A program made the position numbers and the translations under genes. The notes beneath the pieces are model-generated. The model had not been told where the DNA came from and made no database searches. It was given only the letters and a program-made list of their open reading frames with translations. A DNA stretch of 64,000 nucleotides from Episyrphus balteatus (Eukaryota; Arthropoda; Insecta; Diptera; Syrphidae): NCBI RefSeq assembly GCF_945859705.1, contig NC_079136.1:90581120-90645119 (forward strand), read 5' to 3'. Each line of letters opens with the position of its first letter. Positions within the stretch are counted from its first letter, which is position 1. Shown here piece after piece: positions 1 to 8,426 of this stretch.

Positions 1-154
1 TGATTTTCTCCAAACGTGAATTTTTCAACTCCAATTGAATTGTATGCGAAGGATATCGACTCACAGAGCACAAAAATGTATTTTCTATAAGTTTTGGACT
101 TGTAGTTTTGTTTTTAGAGAATTTTGAATTTTGCAAGTTTTGATGTGTTTAGAC
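1..154 (+). repeat. 195-bp satellite, left edge of window
   Basis: The window opens at the first base of a satellite monomer (phase 1 taken as TGATTTTCTCCAAACG). The monomer is interrupted at phase 154 by the hAT element that follows. Its last eight bases, GTTTAGAC (147-154), are repeated at 1228-1235 as that element's target duplication, so the monomer continues at 1236. Confidence 0.95.
147..154. repeat. Target site duplication of hAT element (left; pair at 1228-1235)
   Basis: GTTTAGAC occurs directly before 155 and directly after 1227. Removing the element plus one copy restores a normal satellite monomer. Confidence 0.9.
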
Positions 155-1227
155 CAGGCATGTCAAACTCAATGGTTACGAGGGCGAAAACAGCGAGTTA
201 AAAATTTGTATGGGCCGCAGATAAAAACTAGCAAACATTTTTATAAAACAAATTTATAAAAGAAAAAAACAGGAAGAATGATAACATTAAAGTTTTCCAA
301 TGACCATTTTTGTGTCAAACCAAGGTTAGTTAGGCTGATACTTATAGGTAACTCATTCTTCTTAATGACTGAAGTAACTATAGTCGTATCGACATGTACA
401 TACCTTATCCCTACTTTGAAAATCGCAATCAATTTTATATGGCAGTTTTCAAGTGTACAAAATACTAACATATAAAATCGAACAACGAATCACACTAAAA
501 ATCGCTTGGTTCCTTTTTCATATTATTCGGCATTTATTCTATGTTATGGAAAAAAAACGAAGTAAATCAAAGAACTTTTCTTTCAAAGACATAATTCTGC
601 AAGCCTTTTTTATATTTAGTTTTTAAGTTTAGATTTTTTTGTGGAGTATTTTTGATTGACGGGACGAACGATGCAAATTAACTTAAATTTGACATATTGC
701 ATGTAGGAAAGTTAAATCCTCGTTTTTCTTTTGATGTCCCAAAAGAGGTAAGTTTCATTTGAATGCTGTAACTTGGTTACATGTTCGTTATATTATGAAT
801 TTTTCTTGTAGTTTTAAGTTTTGCTACATCTAGGTATCATGGTTTATAAACTCTGCCCAATTCCAACAATATATGCTGGTGTAAAGATTTTTATCATCAA
901 AAACTAAAAAAATGCCCAAGGCCCAGAACCGTTTGGTAGCTTAAACCTTAAATCAGAACATTCGTCTATAATTCACTTCAAAAAATCACAGAACTTACCC
1001 CGATTTAAGCCACGGGATCTAACAAAATTTGTGATTTTGTTTTTAGGCACATGTTCAATATTTATTTGTTGATTAGAAAAAAAAGGAGGTGAATGTATGT
1101 CGAAAGCTGTGGACACAAAATCTAAATTATTAAAATTAACTCAAAATTATTAAAAATATTGATTGGGCCGCAAAGTTACCCGTTGTGGGCCGCATGCGGC
1201 CCGCGGGCCGCAAGTTTGACATGCCTG
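155..1227. mobile_element. Non-autonomous hAT-like DNA transposon (1073 bp)
   Basis: This insertion splits a satellite monomer. Its ends are a 15-bp terminal inverted repeat, CAGGCATGTCAAACT at 155-169 and its reverse complement at 1213-1227. It is flanked by a perfect 8-bp duplication GTTTAGAC (147-154 and 1228-1235). Ends starting CAGG, an 8-bp duplication and subterminal GGGCCGC motifs (left near 211, right 1164-1211) are typical of hAT elements. The interior is AT-rich and its open frames are all under 80 codons with no transposase-like motif, so the copy is non-autonomous and would need a transposase in trans. Superfamily is inferred from ends and duplication length only. Confidence 0.85.
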
Positions 1228-3720
1228 GTTTAGACGCTCGGTTAACGAGATATGACGATTTAAACATTTTTTAAAGTGATTTTCTCCAAACGTGAATTTT
1301 TCAACTCCAATTGAATTGTATGCGAAGGATATCGACTCACAGAGCACAAAAATGTATTTTCTATAAGTTTTGGACTTGTGGTTTTGTTTTTAGAGAATTT
1401 TGAATTTTGCAAGTTTTGATGTGTTTAGACGCTCGGTTAACGAGATATGACGATTTAAACATTTTTAAAAGTGATTTTCTCCAAACGTGAATTTTTCAAC
1501 TCCAATTGAATTGTATGCGAATTATATCGACTCACAGAGCACAAAAATGTATTTTCTATAAGTTTTGGACTTGTAGTTTTGTTTTTAGAGAATTTTGAAT
1601 TTTGCAAAGTTTTGATGTGTTTAGACGCTCGGTTAACGAGATATGACGATTTAAACATTTTTATAAGTGATTTTCTCCAAACGTGAATTTTTCAACTCCA
1701 ATTGAATTGTATGCGAAGGATATCGACTCACAGAGCACAAAAATGTATTTTCTATAAGTTTTAGACTTGTAGTTTTGTTTTTAGAGAATTTTGAATTTTG
1801 CAAGTTTTGATGTGTTTAGATGCTCGGTTAACGAGATATGACGATTTAAACATTTTTTAAAGTGATTTTCTCCAAACGTGAATTTTTCAACTCCAATTGA
1901 ATTGTATGCGAAGGATATCGACTCACAGAGCACAAAAATGTATTTTCTATAGGTTTTGGACTTGTAGTTTTGTTTTTAGAGAATTTTGAATTTTGCAAAG
2001 TTTTGATGTGTTTAGACGCTCGGTTAACGAGATATGACGATTTAAACATTTTTAAAAGTGATTTTCTCCAAACGTGAATTTTTCAACTCCAATTGAATTG
2101 TATGCGAAGGATATCGACTCACAGAGCACAAAAATGTATTTTCTATAAGTTTTGGACTTGTAGTTTTGTTTTTAGAGAATTGTGAATTTTGCAAGTTTTG
2201 ATGTGTTTAGACGCTCGGTTAACGAGATATGACGATTTAAACATTTTTAAAAGTGATTTTCTCCAAACGTGAATTTTTCAACTCCAATTGAATTGTATGC
2301 GAAGGATATCGACTCACAGAGCACAAAAATGTATTTTCTATAAGTTTTGGACTTGTAGTTTTGTTTTTAGAGAATTTTGAATTTTGCAAAGTTTTGATGT
2401 GTTTAGACGCTCGGTTAACGAGATATGACGATTTAAACATTTTTAAAAGTGATTTTCTCCAAACGTGAATTTTTCAACTCCAATTGAATTGTATGCGAAG
2501 GATATCGACTCACAGAGCACAAAAATGTATTTTCTATAAGTTTTGGACTTGTAGTTTTGTTTTTAGAGAATTTTGAATTTTGCAAAGTTTTGATGTGTTT
2601 AGATGCTCGGTTAACGAGATATGACGATTTAAACATTTTTAAAAGTTATTTTCTCCAAACGTGAATTTTTCAACTCCAATTGAATTGTATGCGAAGGATA
2701 TCGACTCACAGAGCACAAAAATGTATTTTCTATAAGTTTTGGACTTGTAGTTTTGTTTTTAGAGAATTTTGAATTTTGCAAGTTTTGATGTGTTTAGACG
2801 CTCGGTTAACGAGATATGACGATTTAAACATTTTTAAAAGTGATTTTCTCCAAACGTGAATTTTTCAACTCCAATTGAATTGTATGCGAAGGATATCGAC
2901 TCACAGAGCACAAAAATGTATTTTCTATAAGTTTTGGACTTGTAGTTTTGTTTTTAGAGAATTTTGAATTTTGCAAGTTTTGATGTGTTTAGACGCTCGG
3001 TTAACGAGATATGACGATTTAAACATTTTTAAAAGTGATTTTCTCCAAACGTGAATTTTTCAACTCCAATTGAATTGTATGCGAAGGATATCGACTCACA
3101 GAGCACAAAAATGTATTTTCTATAAGTTTTGGACTTGTAGTTTTGTTTTTAGAGAATTTTGAATTTTGCAAGTTTTGATGTGTTCAGACGCTCGGTTAAC
3201 GAGATATGACGATTTAAACATTTTTAAAAGTGATTTTCTCCAAACGTGAATTTTTCAACTCCAATTGAATTGTATGCGAAGGATATCGACTCACAGAGCA
3301 CAAAAATGTATTTTCTATAAGTTTTGGAGTTGTAGTTTTGTTTTTAGAGAATTTTGAATTTTGCAAAGTTTTGATGTGTTTAGACGCTCGGTTAACGAGA
3401 TATGACGATTTAAACATTTTTAAAAGTGATTTTCTCCAAACGTGAATTTTTCAACTCCAATTGAATTGTATGCGAAGGATATCGACTCACAGAGCACAAA
3501 AATGTATTTTCTATAAGTTTTGGACTTGTAGTTTTGTTTTTAGAGAATTTTGAATTTTGCAAAGTTATGATGTGTTTAGACGCTCGGTTAACGAGATATG
3601 ACGATTTAAAAATGTTTAAAAGTGATTTTCTCCAAACGTGAATTTTTCAACTCCAATTGAATTGTATGCGAAGGATATCGACTCACAGAGCACAAAAATG
3701 TATTTTCTATAAGTTTTGGA
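1228..3720 (+). repeat. 195/196-bp satellite array, about 13 monomers
   Basis: Head-to-tail monomers of 195 bp (GCAAGTTTTG form) or 196 bp (GCAAAGTTTTG form). Distinct variants include a GAATTATATCG form near 1519 (usual GAAGGATATCG), one TTATTTTCTCC start near 2645, and a last monomer with an altered AAAAATGTTTAAAAG junction near 3609. The array is cut at phase 98 by the Polinton. The ~67-codon minus-strand open frames here are a property of the 196-bp unit, not genes. Confidence 0.97.
3715..3720. repeat. Polinton target site duplication, left (pair at 19464-19469)
   Basis: TTTGGA directly precedes the element and is repeated directly after it at 19464-19469. Removing the element and one copy rejoins a normal satellite monomer (TATAAGTTTTGGACTTGTAG). 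A 6-bp duplication is the hallmark of Polinton/Maverick integration. Confidence 0.97.
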
Positions 3721-4323
3721 AGTAGTATAAATAGGTAACTCCCAAGCCACTTTGGCACCAAACTTGGCATCGGCACGGCACGGCACCGCACTTCCCAATT
3801 GGGATGCATGCCAAGTTTCCCGTTTGATTCTAATTGGGAATAATTGTCACTGGTTGGATTTCTAGCACCATTTGTATTTTAATTGGAATATTGGTTGTGG
3901 GATTAGGTTTCCATTGATAAATTGGTTGTGGGATACACTTTTCTAGTTGGATTTCTTTGGGTTCTGCTTGGTACCGGTCGTATTTCTAGTTCAAAAATTA
4001 AATTCTTGTTGGAATCGTGCTGATTTGGTTGGGTAGCTCCGACTCCATCCAATTCAAAATCTATGTCACTCCCAGGCCACCCAATACAAAATTGATGTGT
4101 GCACCAAACTTGGCACCAGCACGGCACCCAATACATATTTAGTTGGGTAATTTCTGACACAACATTGGCACCTGCACGGCATGCAATATAAAATTGATGT
4201 GTGCATTCGCTAAATATATTCTTATTAGGATGTTCATATGCTTAGGATCAAAAAGAAACTAGCATTCCAAAATACTTACTTCTGTTGGTTGTGCTGGTTA
4301 GAATTGTGTACAATGCAAGAGAA
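3721..4323 (+). repeat. Polinton left terminal inverted repeat (603 bp)
   Basis: By eye it matches the reverse complement of 18861-19463 with no gap and a single mismatch (A at 3905, G-equivalent at 19279). Identity ends after CAAGAGAA at 4323. It contains internal short repeats: the GCACGGCAC/CCAATACAAAATTGATGTGTGC block recurs in degenerate form at about 4081-4205, and the AATTGGTTGTGGGAT motif occurs twice around 3890-3933. An 85-codon minus-strand open frame (3903-4160) is mirrored in the other repeat and is not considered a gene. Confidence 0.97.
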
Positions 4324-4386
4324 TGACAGAACAGTTTGATTAAAAGACATATTTTGTTGTTTTTTTTTACGATATTTATTTATATT

Positions 4387-4761
4387 TTAGAATTTGAATA
4401 CTTTATTACATTGTTCTAATAAAAACCTTAAGCATAAATGACCACAAATAAACGTATCAAAATTTTGTTCGGTTATATAATTATAGTTTATTTTTTTACC
4501 AAGATAGCTTATTAATTCTGAGGGTGGTCTTAAATTTCCAAAACTATCAAAATACTTAACAGTATTATTTTTTTTATTTCTTATATATGCTACCCAATGA
4601 GTTCCCAAGCCACTTTCACTATCCAGATTTATAACACCACACTCTTTTAATGTTGGTACTTTTGGTAAAGAGTTACGCATAAAAACTCCTCTAAAATGCT
4701 TCAAGTGTTTCTTTCCAAACTGATGAATATCAAAATTGCTTAAAGGTTTGTTAGGTAGCAA
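4387..4761 (-). CDS. PRO: Adenain-like cysteine protease (PRO), no ATG at the expected start
   Basis: This is the maturation protease of the Polinton virion, of the adenovirus protease (C5/Ulp1-like) fold. It would process capsid proteins. Counting from the TTG codon at 4761 (124 codons), His55 lies in GTHWVAY, Asp72 in KYFDSFG, Gln99 seven residues before Cys106 in ICGHLC; spacing and order match the adenain His-Asp/Glu-Gln-Cys set. The conserved FRGVFMR and ECGVINLD segments are present, so the domain is complete. The first in-frame ATG (4680) would remove the N-terminal conserved stretch. The frame is open upstream to about 4829 and overlaps the end of the PLA2-domain gene in the -1 frame. 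It may be made by frameshifting, non-ATG initiation or splicing. Function is certain from motifs; the start is not. Confidence 0.9.
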   Translation of the reverse strand: MLPNKPLSNFDIHQFGKKHLKHFRGVFMRNSLPKVPTLKECGVINLDSESGLGTHWVAYIRNKKNNTVKYFDSFGNLRPPSELISYLGKKINYNYITEQNFDTFICGHLCLRFLLEQCNKVFKF

Positions 4762-4766
4762 CTCAA

Positions 4767-5624
4767 TTAGTTTTTTGTGTTTGTTGAGTTCAAAAAAAGT
4801 CCAAGACCATTTTTATATGGTTTTAAGAACAGTCCATTTCCTTGGATAGCAACTGACTCCATAGTCTTATTATGACGCTTGTTTTCTTCAAACTGTCTTT
4901 TAGCAGCTCGTACATCATTGAGCGCTTTTACAACGCCAGCTGCTCCACCTGTTAGTGATCCCACAGCAGATAAACCAGCTAGAATAGGAGCTAGAAGTGG
5001 TAGAAAACCACCACTTTTTGGAAGTGGAATTATTCTTGGTGTTTGAATTTGTTTTTTCTTATTTTTAATAACATGTTTTGCAGCCTTCACAGCAATATTA
5101 GCAATAGATGTTGTTCCACAACAATTTATATTGTTTTTAATAGCATTTTTTGCTTCGCTTATAGCCTTTTTAAACATGTTCTGTTTGCAAACCTTTTTTG
5201 ATTTTGTCTTTTTAGTTCTTTTAATAGCGTTTTTGGTCTTGCAGTTGCCCATTCCAAATTTAGTTTTAGCTTTCATCATGTTGGTTACTAGGAGTCCACT
5301 TAACTTTTCAGAGGTTGATGAGTCGTTTGCTTTAAATCTTTTCCACGCTTGCTCGGTTAGAATTTTATCAGCAATGTGTCGGTCTGAGAGAAAGCTACTT
5401 TTTGAGTATGCAATGTCATGAAGACGACAAGCCTCATCCAGTTGGTTGATTCCTTTATCTCCTCTTCGTAGACGTTCCTCCAATTTCGTTCCAGGTCCAC
5501 AATAATTATATGAAGGAATATGTAGTTCAAATGGTAGCTTATCTATAACTTTATTCAAAAGCCCTTCTCCTTCAAATGATTTTCTTTTTTTATTACACTG
5601 ATTCTGAGTGTTATGTTCAATCAT
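4767..5624 (-). CDS. Minor virion protein with parvovirus-type PLA2 domain and pVI/pX-like tail
   Basis: The protein has 285 residues when started at the ATG at 5624; the longer open frame to 5690 begins with TTG and runs into the divergent promoter region. Residues 41-45 (YCGPG) form the calcium-binding loop of a secreted-type phospholipase A2, and His69-Asp70 in CRLHDIAY is the catalytic dyad, as in parvovirus VP1 unique regions. Residues 120-190 are Lys-rich. Residues 206-233 are a hydrophobic Gly/Ala/Leu segment (FLPLLAPILAGLSAVGSL) like the membrane-active pVI/pX segment of Polintons and adenoviruses. The expected role is membrane breach during particle entry and binding to packaged DNA. 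Its last codons overlap the protease frame. The domain assignment is motif-based. Confidence 0.85.
   Translation of the reverse strand: MIEHNTQNQCNKKRKSFEGEGLLNKVIDKLPFELHIPSYNYCGPGTKLEERLRRGDKGINQLDEACRLHDIAYSKSSFLSDRHIADKILTEQAWKRFKANDSSTSEKLSGLLVTNMMKAKTKFGMGNCKTKNAIKRTKKTKSKKVCKQNMFKKAISEAKNAIKNNINCCGTTSIANIAVKAAKHVIKNKKKQIQTPRIIPLPKSGGFLPLLAPILAGLSAVGSLTGGAAGVVKALNDVRAAKRQFEENKRHNKTMESVAIQGNGLFLKPYKNGLGLFLNSTNTKN
4791..4797 (-). other. Candidate -1 frameshift slippery heptamer T TTT TTG
   Basis: On the minus strand, seven T then G lie in the PLA2 gene so that the in-frame reading is T-TTT-TTG, the X-XXY-YYZ arrangement. A -1 slip here enters the protease frame, which is then open through the whole protease. 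The normal PLA2-gene stop follows eight codons later. A 7-bp inverted repeat (AACTCAA, minus-strand 4790-4784, and TTGAGTT further downstream) could form a hairpin directly after the heptamer. The spacing is shorter than usual for stimulatory structures, and a homopolymer sequencing error is an alternative. Confidence 0.45.
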
Positions 5625-5679
5625 AGTATGATTAACACACCTTCTTAGTTGAAGGTTGAAACATTTATGATTACAAGTG

Positions 5680-5686
5680 TATAAAA
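5680..5686 (+). promoter_or_regulatory. TATA box of packaging ATPase gene
   Basis: TATAAAA lies 38-44 bp upstream of the ATG at 5724. A TTAGTC initiator-like motif follows about 30 bp after it (near 5710). It sits in the 99-bp space between the divergent PLA2 and ATPase start codons. Confidence 0.5.
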
Positions 5687-5723
5687 ACAAAATGTTTTAT
5701 TAAAAAAGATCTTAGTCGTCATT

Positions 5724-6404
5724 ATGCGTTTTGTAAAGCAGTCAGATGTCATAAAAGTAAGGAATTTTGATTCCAATGTAAAAATTAAGAAAAAACATGG
5801 AAACTTATTTCCAAACAGTATTCGAGGAATTATCGTTGGACCATCAAACTGCGGAAAAACAAATGTAATGCTTAGCATCCTTCTTGACCCCAATGGTTTA
5901 AAATTTGAAAATATCTATATTTATTCCAAATCCTTACACCAACCAAAATATCAATATCTTAAAAAACTTATTACATCTATCAAAGGAATGGAATACAACG
6001 AATTTTCAAACAATTGTGAAATAATGCCTCCTTCAGACGCTAAAAACAATTCAATATTTTTATTCGATGATGTCGCTTGCCAGAAACAAAATAATATTAG
6101 AGACTATTTTTGTATGGGTCGTCACAATGGAGTTGATAGTTTTTACTTATGTCAGTCCTATACTCATATACCAAAACATCTAATTAGAGACAACGCTAAT
6201 TTCATTATTCTTTTCAAACAAGACGAATTGAACTTGAAGCATGTTTACAAGGATCATATTAACTCTGATATGACATTTAATCAATTCAAAGAGCTATGTT
6301 CACATTGTTGGACTGACAATTTTGGATTCCTGGTAATAGACAAGGAGAACAGTATTGAAAAAGGTCGCTACAAAAACAGTTTCAATAAAATTGCTATACT
6401 ATAA
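5724..6404 (+). CDS. ATP: Packaging ATPase, A32/FtsK-HerA type
   Basis: A 226-residue P-loop ATPase of the FtsK/HerA superfamily that drives DNA into the capsid in Polintons and related large DNA viruses. Walker A is GPSNCGKT at residues 39-46, Walker B is IFLFDD at 111-116, and a polar sensor Gln lies in CQSY at 143-146. Length is usual for the family. It starts at ATG 5724, 99 bp from the divergent PLA2-gene ATG, and is followed after 120 bp of AT-rich sequence by the next plus-strand gene. No frame damage is seen. Confidence 0.93.
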   Translation: MRFVKQSDVIKVRNFDSNVKIKKKHGNLFPNSIRGIIVGPSNCGKTNVMLSILLDPNGLKFENIYIYSKSLHQPKYQYLKKLITSIKGMEYNEFSNNCEIMPPSDAKNNSIFLFDDVACQKQNNIRDYFCMGRHNGVDSFYLCQSYTHIPKHLIRDNANFIILFKQDELNLKHVYKDHINSDMTFNQFKELCSHCWTDNFGFLVIDKENSIEKGRYKNSFNKIAIL

Positions 6405-6524
6405 ATATACATATTTCATTTAAAATCAAAACATTCAGACAACAACACTGTTTGGGAAAACTCGTCCTTCCTTTTAATTAAAAAATAAAATTCAATCAAA
6501 AATATTTTTATCCGAACCATAGAA

Positions 6525-7433
6525 ATGGATGAGAACGTGTTAAGAGATTTAATAAAAACAAAAAATGTGTTAAGAAATAAATATTTTCAACTAAAAACTG
6601 GCAAAATGAATAGAGAAACTGATTTAGAAGAGACTTTCAAACCAATTGTGGAACCATTGAACAAATTGGTTGGAAATGTTACAAAAGAAACAACACAGCA
6701 GGATGATGGCATAAAAACAATCAAACCTCGTAAGCTACATTTCAAATCTTTTGATGAAAATGAAAAGGAAGAAGAACATGACAAAACCAGATACAGTCAA
6801 GAAATGGATACTACAGATGAATCCTTTTTATTCAGTACACCAATAAATAGTTTAACCCTAAACAAAACATCTTCTCTCGTTAAAAAAATATTGTCAGATT
6901 CGAACCGCGATACAACATATGGTCCATATTTTGATGCAAATACAAATTCTATTAAAATAGGAAAATGTCGTTTTGTAATGAATGAACATGATATTGTTAT
7001 TGATGATGAAACTTTTACTCGAACTCCTGGTCTCATTGAATTAATTCTAAAGAAAAATCCACGCCCAAAAATATATACTAGTGATGACTTAGAAGAATAT
7101 GGAAAAATCTTATATAAAACTAATGCACATAAAGCTAATCATGATAGTTCCAGTCGAATCAAATCAAATAGAGGTGCAAAATATACAAAAATAATTAAAC
7201 AACTTGCTGCAGGATTTAATAGTGAAACAGAAAAAACTGGAAAATCTTATTCGAACATAACTGAAATGGAATATACAAATAAGAATATTGAATATGTGTA
7301 TTGGAACGATCCTAATGAACTTGTTAATAGACTAAGACTTTTGATAGCATCCAAAAATGCTGGTAATAATAACCATCAGAATGAAATAAATTCTGTAATT
7401 GAAGAGCTAAAAGAATCAAATATTATATATTAG
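6525..7433 (+). CDS. Conserved arthropod-Polinton protein of unknown function (DUF8207-like)
   Basis: A 302-residue protein. Residues 1-120 are charged and low in order (many Lys, Glu, Asp, Thr). From about 130 a compact region follows: a TYGPYFD segment, a stretch with alternating Asp/Glu and Ile (HDIVIDDETF), TPGLIELIL, and YTSDDLEEYGKILYKTNAHK. The C-terminus has YVYWNDPNELVNRLRLLIAS and ends in a short Asn/His helix-like tail. This pattern recalls a domain of unknown function (DUF8207, from memory) that recurs beside Polinton genes in arthropods. No enzymatic motif is visible. Its place between the packaging ATPase and a fibre-like gene suggests a virion or assembly role, but that is inference. 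Confidence 0.75.
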   Translation: MDENVLRDLIKTKNVLRNKYFQLKTGKMNRETDLEETFKPIVEPLNKLVGNVTKETTQQDDGIKTIKPRKLHFKSFDENEKEEEHDKTRYSQEMDTTDESFLFSTPINSLTLNKTSSLVKKILSDSNRDTTYGPYFDANTNSIKIGKCRFVMNEHDIVIDDETFTRTPGLIELILKKNPRPKIYTSDDLEEYGKILYKTNAHKANHDSSSRIKSNRGAKYTKIIKQLAAGFNSETEKTGKSYSNITEMEYTNKNIEYVYWNDPNELVNRLRLLIASKNAGNNNHQNEINSVIEELKESNIIY

Positions 7434-7467
7434 CTTCGTTTCAATCTATTAACTTTGCATATAAACA

Positions 7468-7944
7468 ATGAACGTCGACAAGTTCGGTAGGAGCTACTAC
7501 AAGCCTCTTTCAAAAAATAAAGGTCTTGTAGGACCTCCAGGAATAGGTTTTAAACTTCTATCGTCTGGTGATTTTGATATAGAAAGTAGATATTTAAACA
7601 ATGTTGGAAGTAATCCTGAATACCCCCACCAAGCCGTGTGCAAAGGATATGTTGATGATCAAATAAGTCTTAAAGAATCAAGCATTATAAACCACATAAA
7701 TTCTTCTTTAATGGAAGTTTTATCCACTTTTAATAAGGAAATTCATATGCTAAAAAACCACATAGACTCTACGATAAAGGAAACAATAAAAAGTATGGAG
7801 CAAGAAAAATCAGCATCACAATTAATTTCTCAAAAACTTAAAGACTCCATAGAAGAAAAGTATGTTGACGAGAAAATTAAAAATAAAGTTGAACATTTTA
7901 TGAAGACGCTGTTTCCTAATGTACCCTTTACACCCATAGATTAA
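7468..7944 (+). CDS. Fibre-like coiled-coil protein
   Basis: A 158-residue protein. Residues 18-62 read as a GPPGIGFKLLSSGDFDIES segment followed by RYLNNVG..PHQAVCKGYVDDQI. The pattern L-x-NV then xAVxKxYVD is that of short trimeric fibre or tail-spike repeats in phages and other viruses. Residues 65-145 are rich in Ile, Leu, Glu and Lys with heptad-like spacing, probably a coiled coil. It lies 34 bp after the previous gene on the same strand. A homotrimeric attachment or vertex fibre is the best guess from motif and context; no catalytic residues are seen. Confidence 0.65.
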   Translation: MNVDKFGRSYYKPLSKNKGLVGPPGIGFKLLSSGDFDIESRYLNNVGSNPEYPHQAVCKGYVDDQISLKESSIINHINSSLMEVLSTFNKEIHMLKNHIDSTIKETIKSMEQEKSASQLISQKLKDSIEEKYVDEKIKNKVEHFMKTLFPNVPFTPID

Positions 7945-8084
7945 AATAAGTAAAAAATGTTATATGTATTTGTATTAATATAAACATAATATAAGTGAAA
8001 ATGAAGAAAAGATTTTCAATTTTCATAAAGTAGAATAAAATTTGTTAGTTAGCATTCAACACTTGAACAACAAGGAACTTCAAA

Positions 8085-8366
8085 ATGAACACTGATAAAA
8101 TAATAAAAGATATTTTTGATTTTTTAAAAACAAATGGCGAGTCAGTATTGGATGAACACTATGGAGAATTTACAAACTGTATTTCAATGGTTAGTAAATT
8201 TAAAAATACTACATACATAGAATCATTCCATGGACATCATTATACTAACTGTTGTTGGTCATCCAACCTATGTGAAGAAGGTCCAGATACTTGCGGTTGT
8301 TACCATATGGAAAAAATGTTAATTAAAGTAAAGAAACTTATGTTATTATATAATAGATTGCAATAA
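8085..8366 (+). CDS. Small Cys/His-rich protein, unknown
   Basis: A 93-residue protein starting at ATG 8085. The middle third holds seven Cys and His residues in a short span: FHGHHYTNCCWSSNLCEEG and DTCGCYHM, so it may bind a metal. The ends are helical and charged. I do not recognise a family. It sits between the fibre-like gene and the integrase on the same strand, and its AT-rich 140-bp upstream spacer is similar to those of its neighbours, which supports it being a gene. Confidence 0.6.
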   Translation: MNTDKIIKDIFDFLKTNGESVLDEHYGEFTNCISMVSKFKNTTYIESFHGHHYTNCCWSSNLCEEGPDTCGCYHMEKMLIKVKKLMLLYNRLQ

Positions 8367-8380
8367 AAAAACAAAAAAAA

Positions 8381-8388
8381 TATATAAG
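8381..8388 (+). promoter_or_regulatory. TATA box of integrase gene
   Basis: TATATAAG is 39-46 bp upstream of the integrase ATG at 8427, with a TTCACTC initiator-like stretch about 30 bp downstream (near 8411). It fits the ATG at 8427 and argues against the upstream TTG that extends the frame. Confidence 0.5.
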
Positions 8389-8426
8389 TCTTTTCTTTGA
8401 TTTTGTTGAATTCACTCTTTATAAAT

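Noticed and set aside
153..175. CENP-B-box-like site in the satellite
   Set aside because: The conserved near-dyad CTCGGTTAACGAG does not match the CENP-B consensus; kept only as a remark on the short monomers.
1455..1658. 67-codon minus-strand open frames repeated through all satellite arrays (MFKSSYLVNRASKHI...)
   Set aside because: They arise in every 196-bp monomer, end at the monomer edge, and vanish with the 195-bp form. No domain, promoter or codon bias is visible.
1228..3720. CRISPR-like regular repeats
   Set aside because: The units are contiguous 195/196-bp monomers without spacers, in a eukaryotic context.
3903..4160. 85-93-codon frame in the Polinton inverted repeats (also 19024-19305)
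   Set aside because: It lies within the terminal repeats, consists largely of internal subrepeats, and is present only because both ends are copies.
5131..5421. 96-codon plus-strand frame
   Set aside because: Hydrophobic shadow frame antisense to the Lys-rich part of the PLA2-domain gene.
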